NCBI GenBank assembly: GCA_945859605.1
Contig: OX243814.1
Location: 44,563,587-44,627,586 of the forward strand
Source: Lumbricus rubellus
Lineage: Eukaryota; Annelida; Clitellata; Crassiclitellata; Lumbricidae
Direction: 5' to 3'
Length of the DNA stretch: 64,000 bases
Every line of letters begins with the position of its first letter. Position 1 is the stretch's first letter. Position numbers and translations under genes: made by a program. Positions 22,998 to 33,797 of this stretch are shown piece by piece. The notes under the pieces were generated by a model. The model was not told the origin of the DNA and made no database searches. It saw nothing but the letters and a program-made list of their open reading frames with translations.

Positions 22998-23275
22998 CAT
23001 GGGCGCCCGCTGCCCGCACATAGGGGCGAGAGGGGCATTTGCCACCCTGGAAAATTGCCACATATGTTTTAACTAAGCTTACTGCTTTTGGGTTTTTAAC
23101 AAATTTCTTCACATCAGAGAGCTAATTATACTAATTATGCACAGAGTGAAAATACGAAATCTACATTAAGAAACCTATGCAAAAATAAACACGCTTTTAA
23201 TTTTCTGCCTTGCATTTTCCAAGCTCTTACTAAAACTGTAACAATGGTTTTACACCCCGCAGGCGCCCATGGAAA
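22998..23275. mobile_element. hAT-like MITE with CATGGGCGCC ends
   Basis: It begins CCATGGGCGCCCGC and ends AGGCGCCCATGG. It belongs to the same family as 43133-43880 and, more distantly, 37217-37526. A target duplication was not recognised here. Confidence 0.6.
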
Positions 23276-23944
23276 TAGTATTGATTATCTTAGCCTACTT
23301 GATTGAAATCCCGCTGCAATGCAACCTTTCACAACAACTGCACAGATTATCATAAAATTACATTAATGCAAAAAATTGATATTAAATTTTGTCTACAGCA
23401 AAGTGAAATTGCGTCACAAAAATTCATACCCCAACTCATCTGATCCTCCCATCAACCACCTTCCAATCCTAAATGACACCCACCTTCACAGCTACAGAAA
23501 CATTGCCCCACCTTTCACTATCCTCTGGCAACCGACCTCGACCCTCCTTCTACCCTGACTGACTGCCCTCTGAACAGCACCATGACTCTATGCAGCGCTC
23601 ATGAATAAACTGAAGCCTTGCGAAAGACTTTCGGGTGTGCCTTAAAAGTCTATAAATTACGATTAAAATACAGAATAACTAGAGGGAGCACTTGTTCCTG
23701 GCAAACTGACACCGATTTGTCATATATTTATTAATTCGTTCATTCATTCTATGGATTTAATTATTGCGCCTTTTCATGAACCCACTGTTTTACCATTATT
23801 TTTGGAGTTTTAACAAATTTCTTAGCACAATTTATATTAAAAATTATAAAAAAGTGAAACTGAGAAATTTACATTAGAAATATCTATGAATAATAGCCTA
23901 CCTATGCATGTTCTTAATTTTTTGCTCTGCATTTTTCAACCTCT
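23276..23944. other. Mixed repeat debris, no gene recognised
   Basis: It contains further pieces related to the CATGGGCGCC MITEs ('tttaacaaatttctt', 'tgcatttttcaacctct'), into which the Gypsy element inserted. The same MITE continues at 32764-32835 beyond the Gypsy. A 60-codon frame at 23376-23558 has no recognised motif. Confidence 0.5.
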
Positions 23945-25021
23945 TGTAGCGGACCAGGGGTTGGGCGAAAACACCAGGAGCCGAGTACCAACCCCAGTCG
24001 TCAAGGTACCCTCAGTCAGTCCGCGCAGTACGGCCTTAGCTGTAGACCAAGGACTAGCCGACTAGGCTTAAACACTTTTATTGAAGAAACCACGATGATC
24101 AGATAGAGTTCAGGAGATTTATGTAGCACCAAAATCGCTATAGCACTTCAAGAACGAACTGTTTGTGTCAATTTCTACAGCGCTGGAATCAGAGTTCGTG
24201 CGTCGATGCAGCAGTTTATATAGCGCCAGCGTTTGTACGTCGATGCAGCAGTTTATGTAGCGCCAGAGTTCGTGCGTCGATAGAGATCACATCAGGCAAT
24301 AACGCCTGCGTGAATGGACGGAGTAGATACGAAGCGTTCAGGAATCGAATCGACGTCGTCGAGCACAGCAGGCAATAACGCCTGCGTGAGTGGACGGAGT
24401 AGACACGAAGCGTTCAGGAATCGAACCGGCGTCGTCAGGCTCCAGCGACGTTGACCGTTGTCGAAGGCAGGACGGACCTCGTATCCGTCCCTGCAGCACC
24501 AACTGCAGACCGTCGTCGAAGTCAGGAAAGACCGTCGTCTCGGCCCCTGCAGCACCAGCCGTTGACCGTCGTCGAAGGCAGGACGGACCTCGTATCCGTC
24601 CATGCAGCACCAACTGCAGACCGTCGTCGAAGCAGCTTCGTCCGTCAGCTAGGTTGCGGTAGTCGGAAACCGAACCCCAGTCACGTGGAGGAGCACCTGA
24701 AGAGGCCGAAGGTTCGAGCTCGAGGCACAGATTCAGGATTTTACCTCTCTCCACAACAGTGTCACTCAACAAACGTTTTACCGCTCATCAAGTCAGATCA
24801 TCAGCCAGCTACTACGCGTTTTACCGCGTTCTTCGCTAGACCATTCGTCTGCGTCGAAGCACGGCCAGAACCTCTCTTATATAGGCTCAAGGCTAGGCCA
24901 AGCGATGCATGCTAGCCAGTAGGTGGACGTATGCTGAGCGCACAATGGAAAATTCCCCACATGCACGTATGCTGAGCGTATGCTGGGCGAGCAGACACAC
25001 GCAAGCAAACAGCAGTAGCAA

Positions 25022-25054
<33 letters not shown>

Positions 25055-25100
25055 ATAAGGCAGCAGCGGCAAGCAAACAGCCCGTAGCAATATTTCAACA
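23945..25100 (-). repeat. 3' LTR of the Gypsy element
   Basis: It is 1156 bp, with plus-strand ends TGTAGCGG and TTCAACA. It contains internal ~50-120 bp direct repeats ('gcaataacgcctgcgtgagtgg', 'gtcgtcgaaggcaggacgg') and a CAG run at 25030-25055. It differs from the 5' LTR at about 24287, 24320, 24350 and 24600. Confidence 0.95.
24077..24082 (-). promoter_or_regulatory. Possible polyadenylation signal in 3' LTR
   Basis: AATAAA on the minus strand within the LTR, downstream of the LTR TATA box in the sense of transcription. Confidence 0.5.
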
Positions 25101-25110
25101 CCCCCCCCTA
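25101..25110 (-). other. Polypurine tract of the Gypsy element
   Basis: On the minus strand TAGGGGGGGG directly abuts the 3' LTR start TGTTGAAAT. This is the standard position for plus-strand priming. Confidence 0.75.
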
Positions 25111-26610
25111 ACGAAAAATCCTCGGCCTCCTCGGAGCAACACCGGGGAAGGGGAGAGCAATGCCATTAATAAACGATACATGAAATGCTTAAACTTGGCC
25201 AACGAAAAACGTACATTTACGTAGCGCATTTTGATGTACTTAGCGCCACGTAAACAAATAATACCCGTCAACGGTGAATCATGAATTAACAGACAGCTGT
25301 GGTCCCATAAGGATAGACCACAGAACGGAACCGGACGATACGGATATCAACAATTTCAATATGTGCAATGTACAAAATGGGCCTACATCTAACATTTTGA
25401 GATAAACGGCAGCGTAACAGAAAAATACCGTATTGCTCTCACAAATCCTGACAGCCAGGTCCCAGATCCACATGAACAAATAAGTCAGACAGTATTATCG
25501 TTTGGTCAATAGAAGTCGCGAATCGAACCAACCGACATTGACAATAATCACAATAATAAATCAGACAAGCGACATAAACTCAGACTGCGTGATCAAAATT
25601 AAACAGAAAAATACCGTACTGGTTTCACAAACCCGGACAATTAAGTCCACGATTAACGATGAAATTGTGCCACATAGTGTTCCACAATCCACAATATTTC
25701 TTTTTCTCTTCGGGTACGAAGTGCCGTTCATGCACAACCCCCTTTCTCTTTTTTCTCTGTTTTGGGTACGAAGTGCAAGTCGTGCACAACCCCCTTTCTC
25801 TTTTTTTTTCTGTTTTGGGTACGAAGTGCCGTTCAGGCACAACCCCCTTCTTTTTCCTTTTTTTTCACAACATTATACAAGTACAAGTAATTAAATCACC
25901 TTAACTATTAATCGCGTTTGATGCAAATAAATTCCTTTACAAACAATAAAATAAAATAAACACTCAAGCCACATAAGAATTTAAAGCACAATTTTAACCT
26001 ACAACCCTAAACCATCAATTTGCACAGAGCCACCTACGAGAGACTGTCCTCTAAACACATTAATTCCTGCTCTGGCACCAATATCAAAAACGATCAGAAT
26101 GTGAACTTAGCGTGACCTACTTACTGATTTTATCAAAGCGAAGCCTGCATGCAAATAATCGCAATTAATTGTGCGATTAATTAAACGATTAACAACAGAA
26201 TCTCCTGCAGCTAACCACGAATAACCACACGATTAATCAACCGATTTACACGAAGCATTAGGCCTATAACAGTCCATCTGGGGACAGATAAAAATAATAA
26301 CAATACTGCATTTCTACAATAGAACTGCTCATAAAAATGGTGCTTTTCGCAAGGAGAATGTTTCCTTTTCCAATAAAAACGAAATGGTTCCTGTTTACCA
26401 AAAAGAAGATTCATAAAAAGAAAAGGGTTCTTTTCACAATTTAAAATAAATGATACTTTTGCAATAAAATTTTTGCCTCGTTAAAGAATAAAAAGTATTC
26501 CCCCCTTATTTTTTTCGATAAAAGAAAAGGCTTTTAGCCAAAAATGGGGATCTTTTAACATCATCCACTCGCAACATCCTGCGTCGTCGTGCGCGGAACC
26601 TACACGCCGT
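25111..26610 (-). other. Non-coding 3' internal region of the Gypsy element
   Basis: 1.5 kb between the integrase stop and the polypurine tract. No env-like frame, signal peptide or transmembrane segment was recognised. It includes a threefold ~52-bp repeat (25705-25855) and AT-rich sequence with several 'gattaat' motifs near 26150-26240. Confidence 0.6.
25705..25855. repeat. Threefold ~52-bp tandem repeat inside the Gypsy element
   Basis: The unit 'gggtacgaagtgcc...gcacaacccc' plus a T/C-rich spacer occurs three times (from ~25713, ~25766 and ~25817). Confidence 0.85.
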
Positions 26611-27963
26611 CTACTGGAACCGGACTGGTCGACGAGTGGTACGGTGAGGTCGACCGGGACCAACCCCTGCTTCGTCGGAGTTTTCGTCGTGCAAACTTTC
26701 TTCGGTTCCAGACGCTCTGTTCCTTGATTGATCAACCGCCGGAAGGGCTGCGCCGTCGATGACTCCACCATGTCGATCTCTGGAAGTTGCTCGCTCTGCA
26801 GTCGGCTCGCTCCACTCTCCTTTCGTTCTCCCGTAGCAGTGGCGAAGTTTATCAACGTGTGATACGAAGGACTTGGCCTTCGGCGACTTTTGGAGGAGGT
26901 AGTTGACCGGACCACACGCCCGCACAATCCGGAATGGACCCGTGAAGTTACGTTGAAACTTCGGGCTGCGTCCGACGAACTTCCGTGGGCTGAAGTAGTA
27001 GACCCAGTCACTTTCCTCGAACTTTGCAGGGCGCACTCGCAAGTCGTAGTTGTGCCTGCGTCTCTCGGCGCTCTTCTTGAGGCTTTTCCGCGCAGTGCCG
27101 TACGCCTTCTCGAATTTCTCCGCCAGGTCGGCCACGTAGGTTGAATAGGTGAGTCCACCCTCGTCGGTTCCTTCGGGCGGTCCATAAACGAGGTCCAGCG
27201 GTGCCCGGTTCTCTTTTCCGAAGACCAGGTAGTTAGGCGAGAAACCCGTCACGTCGTGGATCGAGGCGCGGTAGGCTGCCGTCACGTACGGGAGATGTTC
27301 GTCCCAGTCTCGCTGATTTTCGCTCACCACTTTTCCCAACATCGAGTTGAGCGTTCGGTGGTACCTCTCAATCATACCGTTGCTTTGCGGTCGATAGCTC
27401 GACGTCCGGACTTTGTCCACCTCCAAGAGTCGACACATTTCCTGGAACACATGTCCCTCGAAGTTCCTCCCCTGATCCGTCAGAATCTGGAGCGGCGCCC
27501 CATAACGGACGACGATCGTTTCCACCAACGCCTTGGCCACCGTGGTCGCCTCCTGATTGGCCATCGGAACAGCTTCGGCGAACTTCGAGAAGTTGTCCAT
27601 CATGGTCAGAATGTAGACGTTCCCCTTCTTGCTTCTCGGATGCGGGCCCGTAACGTCCACGCTCACTCGCTCCCACGGCTCTCCACAGGTCACGGGCTGC
27701 AGAGGGCCTTGTCTTTGCAGCGCGCCCCGTCGGTACCGGCAGCATCCGTCGCAGTGTCGACAGAACCTCTTTACGTCTCCGGACCATCCGACCCAATAGG
27801 CACGTCTTCGAACCTGCCATCGAGTACGACGAATGCCCAGATGTCCACCTGTCACGCCAGTATGCGCCAGCCTCAAGTAGTCTTCTCGAAGATCCTTTGG
27901 CACAAGTACTTGCTCCAGCTCGTCCGGCGTCCGTCGGTAGATCACATCATCTTTCACGTACAA
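26611..27963 (-). CDS. Gypsy integrase (C-terminal part of pol)
   Basis: A 450-codon frame. It has a zinc-binding HHCC motif (H34, H41, C68, C71) and the catalytic triad D103 (VDVTGPHP), D163 (LTDQGRNF) and E199 (GMIERYH) with the D,D(35)E spacing of retroviral and Ty3/Gypsy integrases. It inserts the element's cDNA into the genome. The frame continues upstream in phase with the gag-pol frame past a single TAA at 28018-28020, so the Met given as start is only the first Met after that stop. The C-terminus (GRPHRTTRRPVRFQ) is basic, as is common. It may depend on readthrough, or the stop may be an inactivating mutation. Confidence 0.93.
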   Translation of the reverse strand: MYVKDDVIYRRTPDELEQVLVPKDLREDYLRLAHTGVTGGHLGIRRTRWQVRRRAYWVGWSGDVKRFCRHCDGCCRYRRGALQRQGPLQPVTCGEPWERVSVDVTGPHPRSKKGNVYILTMMDNFSKFAEAVPMANQEATTVAKALVETIVVRYGAPLQILTDQGRNFEGHVFQEMCRLLEVDKVRTSSYRPQSNGMIERYHRTLNSMLGKVVSENQRDWDEHLPYVTAAYRASIHDVTGFSPNYLVFGKENRAPLDLVYGPPEGTDEGGLTYSTYVADLAEKFEKAYGTARKSLKKSAERRRHNYDLRVRPAKFEESDWVYYFSPRKFVGRSPKFQRNFTGPFRIVRACGPVNYLLQKSPKAKSFVSHVDKLRHCYGRTKGEWSEPTAERATSRDRHGGVIDGAALPAVDQSRNRASGTEESLHDENSDEAGVGPGRPHRTTRRPVRFQ

Positions 27964-28017
27964 CGCGTCCCGCTGGTGCCAATAGACCTTAACGGCCTCT
28001 TCCTCCTGCAGAATTTC

Positions 28018-31000
28018 TTACAGGCTGGGCATCCATTCGCTCAGCCATGATCTCACCAGGCTTAAGACGGAGTCTTCTTTCTGTGATTTCCCGATGTCAG
28101 TCGTGCCGTCATTCTCCGTTGAGATCTCGATTACCTCTCGCACGAAGTGGTCCGTTACATCAGCTTCCTCCCAATGGCACTGTCGGCACGGCTTCCTGGA
28201 CAAGGCGTCGGCGTTTCCATGCTTGCGTCCAGGTCGATGCAGTATAACGAAGTCAAACTCGGCTAACTTCTCTAACCATCGTCCCTGTTGACCAATCGGG
28301 TCCGGAGTGTGCTGCAGCCATCTCAGCGCGGCGTGGTCTGTTCTGAGGGTAAACCGCCTACCCAACAGGTACTGACGAAAGACTTGGGTGAAGTTTACCA
28401 CGGCCAGCAATTCCTTTCGGGTAACGCAGTAATTGCGCTCGGCCGCGGAAAACAACCGACTACCATATGCAATCACCCGTTCTTCGCCGTCGATATTCTG
28501 GGAAAGTACCCCACCAATTCCGACGTCAGAGGCATCGCAGTCCAGAGTGTAAGCAGCGTCATCAACCGGTAGGCTAAGTACCGGAGCCATGGTCAGCGCT
28601 TCCTTTAATCGGTCGAAAGCATCCTGGCAGTCGTTTCCCCACAGAAAAGGCTGGTCCTTCCTCGTCAAAGCAAACAAAGGGGCGGCGACCAAAGAGAAAC
28701 CCCGAATGAATTTACGGTAGTAGGAGCACAATCCTACGAAAGCCCGTACCTCCTTTAAGCATCTGGGCGTAAGCCACTCGGTTACTGCCTGTACTTTGGA
28801 TGGATCGACAGATATCCCGTCAGCAGTCACTATATGTCCAAGAAAGGATACCGTGCGTCTGAACAGATGGCATTTGCTAGGCTTCAATTTCAAATTAGCA
28901 TCTTTAAGCCTCGCAAAAACTTGACCCAATCTGTCCAAGTGCTGTTCCGCAGTACTGCTAAAGATGATGACATCGTCCAAGTACACAAGACATAATTCAA
29001 AGTTCAACCCAGAGAAAACGATATCCATAAGCCGCTGGAAGGTAGCCGGGGCGTTACATAAGCCGAAAGGCATGACCCGCCACCGAAAAGTCCCTCGCCG
29101 AGTGATAAAAGCAGTCTTATCGGAGTCACCTGGATTCATCATGACCTGATGGTACCCACTGCGCAAGTCCAAAGTGCTGAACCACCCAGCGCCCGACAAA
29201 GCATCAAGACAAGCATCAATTCTAGGAAGAGGGTAAGAATCCTTCCGAGTCAAATTGTTCAGTTTCCGGTAATCAATGCAAAATCTCAAGGAACCATCTT
29301 TCTTTTTAGCGAGGACCACATTAGCTGCCCATTCGCTAACAGCAGGCTCAACCACACCAGTAGCCAACATTTGGTCCAGTTGTGCGTCAATAGCAGCCTG
29401 ATACGGAAGCGGTTGTCTACGCAAAGGTTGTCTCACCGGACGAGAGTCTCCAGTATCAATTCGATGCTGAGAAATCATAGTCCTCCCCAAGTCATGGTCA
29501 GTGGTCGAGAAAATACATTCATATTCGACCAATAAGTCCTTCAGTCGTTCCTTCACATCGGCCGGAACATCCTCAGAGATTTCGTCCATTAGCTTTCCGA
29601 CCAAAGAGTCGTCGTCAGCAGTACCCGTCTGTCTCTCATTATCTTCCTCCACCTTTACGGGGTGTAAGTCTCCTAACAGTTGGTTAGTTGTCAACAGGGC
29701 AGGCTGTTCATTCAAGTTCACCACACGAATAAAAGCATTATCAGCATCGTCCCCCAACACAACCCTGGCAACATGCAACCCAGGCTGGATCTCTTTAGAC
29801 TCAGTCATCCAGGCTTGTGCGGAGGTCGTCAAATCACGATACTGCGTTTTACACGGTTTATCACATTGAGAACGAGGAAGAACAGTTGTCTCATCGGCCA
29901 CCATAACCCTGCGACACCAAAGCGAGCCGTTGCCCTTAACCAAAGGAATGCGGCGTCGACCAATAAAAAGTGCACCCTGTCCAAAACCTAAGCGACAACG
30001 ATGCTGCCTCAGCCAATCCATGCCAAGCATTGGTTCACCAATTTGATCAGAGACAAGAAAACTAGTGTCGATAGAAAACCCTCTAGAAATCTTAATCGGA
30101 GCATCAATCTGACCCAAGACTCTAATCTGCGTCCCATTAGCAGCCAAAAAAATGCGATTGCTAGGCTGTAGCGGCAAACCATCAACATCAGCAGAGGGAA
30201 CCAGGCTTACCTCCGACCCAGTGTCCACTAGGCAAGTTCTTTGCTGTCCGTTGATCGTTCCACGGATGTAGATCGCGTTGTTTGTCACACCCGATGCTCG
30301 GTCCCTCGTTGTATGGTTCGTGACGGTTGTTCCGTTCGGTTCCTCCGTCGGAGGGTCCGAGGTGCGTGTATCGTCACGGCGGTTGGGGAACTGCTGACGC
30401 TGGCGACACCGGCGAGCCACGTGGCCCACCTGTCCACAGCTGAAGCAGGTTATCCCGCGTCCGGGACCACCTGAAGCGTTTCCTCGGGGCGGAGACGGAG
30501 GAGTAGGAACGGTAGATGGAACCGTCCGTGGCGCAGTCGGTTCAGCGCCGAAACTCGTCCGTTGCGAGCTTCTGAGTTCGTCCAGCTGTCGGCAGATCCT
30601 TCCTTCCATGTCTTGTTGCCACTTGCGTTGCGAAGCGAAGAAACTGTCCAATTGAGACTGGAGCTGCCCAACGGCGTCGACTTCTTGAGACCCTCGCACT
30701 CGGTTGGCAGGTCTCCGACGATCCTCCATGTCCGACGTCTGTTGGTACGCGGACAGGCGTAGAGCTGTTCGATACGCCTCGTCGATGGTTTTCGGCTCTC
30801 GTTCTCTCACCTTGAGAGACAGCTCCCGGTCGCGGATCGCTTCAAGGAAGGCGTCCTTCGCGAGAATTTCCGTCGTTTCGTTGGACGGGACCGGGTAGGC
30901 AAGGACGACGAGTCTCCGGATGTCGTGCAGCAAGTCGCCAAGGGTTTCATCAGCTCGCTGTCGGCGATAATAGAGTTGAGCTCGGAAGGTCTCAGCTTGA

Positions 31001-31482
31001 CCCTCCGACCCGTAGCGTTGGCGTAGTCTCACGACGAGCTGTTCGTACGTCACTTCGGTGCTGGCTCCGAAATCCCACAGCAGCTGCGTTGCCGCCTTTT
31101 CCAAGGAACAACGGAGGAAGTCGACTTTATCGGCTGCAGTCCATCGGTTGTGTCTTGCGCAGACGTCGAATTGTGCCAGGAATGACTCGAGGGATCCGGT
31201 TCCATCGAATTTTCCGGGCTTCATGGGATTCTTCTTTTCAGCGCCCAAGCGACTGACGTTCTCCATGACCTTCGATTCCAGTCTGCTCTCGTCCCTTTCC
31301 GCAATCAGCACGGTTTTGCGATCCTTCTTCGGCGTGTCGTCGAAGTCAATTTTCTCGAGGAATCGGCTGGACTCGACCTCGTAGTCGACCAAGAGGTCCC
31401 TTCCTCGTCCTGCAGCGGTTGTAGAAGTCGTTGGGAAGCCAGCGGCGTATCCGTCCATGTCTCCGATCAGAGGACTCCACAT
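28018..31482 (-). CDS. Gypsy Gag-protease-reverse transcriptase-RNase H polyprotein
   Basis: 1154 codons. Gag occupies about residues 1-400, with a CX2CX4HX4C zinc knuckle (C346, C349, H354, C359). Aspartic protease: LVDTGS at 418-423. Reverse transcriptase: about 690-890, with YLDD at 834-837. RNase H: about 975-1095, with D983, E1024 and D1049. A single Gag-Pol frame without frameshift is seen in some Ty3/Gypsy lineages. The frame stops at TAA just before integrase, which continues in the same frame. Domain order and motif integrity suggest the enzymes were recently functional. The start Met lies ~100 bp inside the 5' LTR boundary. Confidence 0.95.
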   Translation of the reverse strand: MWSPLIGDMDGYAAGFPTTSTTAAGRGRDLLVDYEVESSRFLEKIDFDDTPKKDRKTVLIAERDESRLESKVMENVSRLGAEKKNPMKPGKFDGTGSLESFLAQFDVCARHNRWTAADKVDFLRCSLEKAATQLLWDFGASTEVTYEQLVVRLRQRYGSEGQAETFRAQLYYRRQRADETLGDLLHDIRRLVVLAYPVPSNETTEILAKDAFLEAIRDRELSLKVREREPKTIDEAYRTALRLSAYQQTSDMEDRRRPANRVRGSQEVDAVGQLQSQLDSFFASQRKWQQDMEGRICRQLDELRSSQRTSFGAEPTAPRTVPSTVPTPPSPPRGNASGGPGRGITCFSCGQVGHVARRCRQRQQFPNRRDDTRTSDPPTEEPNGTTVTNHTTRDRASGVTNNAIYIRGTINGQQRTCLVDTGSEVSLVPSADVDGLPLQPSNRIFLAANGTQIRVLGQIDAPIKISRGFSIDTSFLVSDQIGEPMLGMDWLRQHRCRLGFGQGALFIGRRRIPLVKGNGSLWCRRVMVADETTVLPRSQCDKPCKTQYRDLTTSAQAWMTESKEIQPGLHVARVVLGDDADNAFIRVVNLNEQPALLTTNQLLGDLHPVKVEEDNERQTGTADDDSLVGKLMDEISEDVPADVKERLKDLLVEYECIFSTTDHDLGRTMISQHRIDTGDSRPVRQPLRRQPLPYQAAIDAQLDQMLATGVVEPAVSEWAANVVLAKKKDGSLRFCIDYRKLNNLTRKDSYPLPRIDACLDALSGAGWFSTLDLRSGYHQVMMNPGDSDKTAFITRRGTFRWRVMPFGLCNAPATFQRLMDIVFSGLNFELCLVYLDDVIIFSSTAEQHLDRLGQVFARLKDANLKLKPSKCHLFRRTVSFLGHIVTADGISVDPSKVQAVTEWLTPRCLKEVRAFVGLCSYYRKFIRGFSLVAAPLFALTRKDQPFLWGNDCQDAFDRLKEALTMAPVLSLPVDDAAYTLDCDASDVGIGGVLSQNIDGEERVIAYGSRLFSAAERNYCVTRKELLAVVNFTQVFRQYLLGRRFTLRTDHAALRWLQHTPDPIGQQGRWLEKLAEFDFVILHRPGRKHGNADALSRKPCRQCHWEEADVTDHFVREVIEISTENDGTTDIGKSQKEDSVLSLVRSWLSEWMPSL

Positions 31483-31576
31483 TGTCGCCGTCTGTCGATA
31501 TTCTCACCAGTTCGTAGAAGTGCAGCGAATAACTTCCGCGGAATCAGCTTGAAGCGGTGCAGAGTTTTTTCAGTCA

Positions 31577-31594
31577 CCCCACTTCACGGTGCCA
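31577..31594 (-). other. Probable primer binding site
   Basis: On the minus strand, TGGCACCGTGAAGTGGGG lies three bases after the 5' LTR end (LTR ...GCTACA, AAC, TGG...). TGG pairs with the CCA end of a tRNA. I cannot name the primer tRNA from sequence alone. Confidence 0.6.
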
Positions 31595-31597
31595 GTT

Positions 31598-32674
31598 TGT
31601 AGCGGACCAGGGGTTGGGCGAAAACACCAGGAGCCGAGTACCAACCCCAGTCGTCAAGGTACCCTCAGTCAGTCCGCGCAGTACGGCCTTAGCTGTAGAC
31701 CAAGGACTAGCCGACTAGGCTTAAACACTTTTATTGAAGAAACCACGATGATCAGATAGAGTTCAGGAGATTTATGTAGCACCAAAATCGCTATAGCACT
31801 TCAAGAACGAACTGTTTGTGTCAATTTCTACAGCGCTGGAATCAGAGTTCGTGCGTCGATGCAGCAGTTTATATAGCGCCAGCGTTTGTACGTCGATGCA
31901 GCAGTTTATGTAGCGCCAGAGTTCGTGCGTCGATAGAGATCACAGCAGGCAATAACGCCTGCGTGAATGGACGGTGTAGATACGAAGCGTTCAGGAATCG
32001 AATCGGCGTCGTCGAGCACAGCAGGCAATAACGCCTGCGTGAGTGGACGGAGTAGACACGAAGCGTTCAGGAATCGAACCGGCGTCGTCAGGCTCCAGCG
32101 ACGTTGACCGTTGTCGAAGGCAGGACGGACCTCGTATCCGTCCCTGCAGCACCAACTGCAGACCGTCGTCGAAGTCAGGAAAGACCGTCGTCTCGGCCCC
32201 TGCAGCACCAGCCGTTGACCGTCGTCGAAGGCAGGACGGACCTCGTATCCGTCCCTGCAGCACCAACTGCAGACCGTCGTCGAAGCAGCTTCGTCCGTCA
32301 GCTAGGTTGCGGTAGTCGGAAACCGAACCCCAGTCACGTGGAGGAGCACCTGAAGAGGCCGAAGGTTCGAGCTCGAGGCACAGATTCAGGATTTTACCTC
32401 TCTCCACAACAGTGTCACTCAACAAACGTTTTACCGCTCATCAAGTCAGATCATCAGCCAGCTACTACGCGTTTTACCGCGTTCTTCGCTAGACCATTCG
32501 TCTGCGTCGAAGCACGGCCAGAACCTCTCTTATATAGGCTCAAGGCTAGGCCAAGCGATGCATGCTAGCCAGTAGGTGGACGTATGCTGAGCGCACAATG
32601 GAAAATTCCCCACATGCACGTATGCTGAGCGTATGCTGGGCGAGCAGACACACGCAAGCAAACAGCAGTAGCAA

Positions 32675-32716
<42 letters not shown>

Positions 32717-32759
32717 AGGCAGCAGCGGCAAGCAAACAGCCCGTAGCAATATTTCAACA
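31598..32759 (-). repeat. 5' LTR of the Gypsy element
   Basis: 1162 bp, 6 bp longer than the 3' LTR because of two extra CAG units (32684-32714). TATA box on the minus strand at 32529-32536. Confidence 0.95.
32529..32536 (-). promoter_or_regulatory. LTR TATA box
   Basis: TATATAAG on the minus strand in the 5' LTR, about 225 bp from its start. The same sequence is in the 3' LTR. Confidence 0.6.
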
Positions 32760-32984
32760 CTCTTGCTACAAAAATGTCACCGTGACTATCGTGTTTTGCC
32801 CTTTTTGCAAAAATTTCTGCGGGCGCCTATGGGGTGTCCGTTTCTGTCATCATCATCATCATCGCAGTCCATAGGCACAATGCCCGTTGGTGTCGATCGC
32901 ATGTTTCACCATCATCCTCCATTTGTCGCGTTCTTGTGCCATACAAAAACTGAGCTGGTCCGTTTCTGTACCTTGTATAATATT

Positions 32985-33560
32985 TATAATCAATGATGAC
33001 CGAGCGAACAATTAATGGACCTCGCTTCAGTTCCGTTTCTATTGACGATCACGAGACTGATTTCAAGCGTAGGTGTGAAAGATTGACCTACATCTAATTA
33101 ATTACCGTGTGTTTGAACCAGATGCTGAAACAGAAGCGCTGCCGATGGCACACTACACAGGCCCATAAATTATTAATTTACCCTAGTTACGAAATAACGT
33201 GTCTGCTTCTAATTTCAGGTACGGATTCGAATGCGTTTTCTGTTGAAAATCACACGATGAATATCGAGCGAATGAATAAAACGGGAACAGCTGTGCACAC
33301 TTCCACGAACCACGTTTCTGTTGGACCAGCCAGCCCACCATTGTGTCGTTGGCTAATACCCCAGCTAGCCTAATTATTAGGCTATAACGCGTCCATGGGC
33401 GCCTCAACTGTGCGGGCGCTCATGAACGTGACCGATTTAATCTGTGTTAATCGGATTAGAACAGATCTGCGTAAAGTGTCATTGAAACGGAGATAACAGA
33501 TAACGTTATTAAGAATGCCACGTGTCGCATGTCATAATTCACTGTGAGTTATACTATACG
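32985..33560. repeat. Segmental duplication: upstream flank of lectin copy 2, distal part
   Basis: Paralogous to ~11187-11740. Examples are 'gatgaccgagcg', 'gctgaaacagaagcg' against 'ggtgaaacagaaacg', and 'aaccacgtttctg' followed by 'ccattgtgtcg'. It is separated from 22492-22990 by the Gypsy element and MITE debris. Confidence 0.8.
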
Positions 33561-33797
33561 GTAGATGCATTGCATCCTTCACAGAGATCTAAACTGACTC
33601 AAAATAAATAAATTTATAACATCGTTCTAGCTCGTCTTTGTAACCTTTCGGCTTCCCTTTCTCAAGCGCTTAAATAAAGATATCGCACTTAAACTGAATC
33701 TCCCTCCCTAACATGAACATCTAGGCCTAGGCCTACATTGTGTAAAATCAATCCGGCTTCTCATCCAAACTCTAGAACGACAAAAAGTGTAAATTAC

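Larger units (their letters stand above)
23945..32759 (-). mobile_element. Ty3/Gypsy LTR retrotransposon, 8.8 kb, nearly intact
   Basis: Two LTRs (TG...CA) flank a gag-protease-RT-RNase H frame and an integrase frame on the minus strand. A 4-bp duplication CTCT lies at 23941-23944 and 32760-32763. Order is 5' LTR, primer site, gag, PR, RT, RH, IN, ~1.5 kb non-coding, polypurine tract, 3' LTR; RT before IN identifies the Ty3/Gypsy type. No envelope gene was recognised. The LTRs differ by only about four substitutions and a 6-bp CAG-repeat length change over ~1.16 kb, so the insertion is recent. It is inserted in MITE debris in the upstream flank of lectin copy 2. Confidence 0.95.

Noticed and set aside
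25111..26610. Envelope-like third gene of the Gypsy element
   Set aside because: No long frame, signal peptide or transmembrane segment is visible.
26481..32568. Frames overlapping gag-pol on either strand and Arg-rich frames within the LTRs
   Set aside because: Shadows of the real Gypsy polyprotein or of LTR direct repeats; no motifs of their own.
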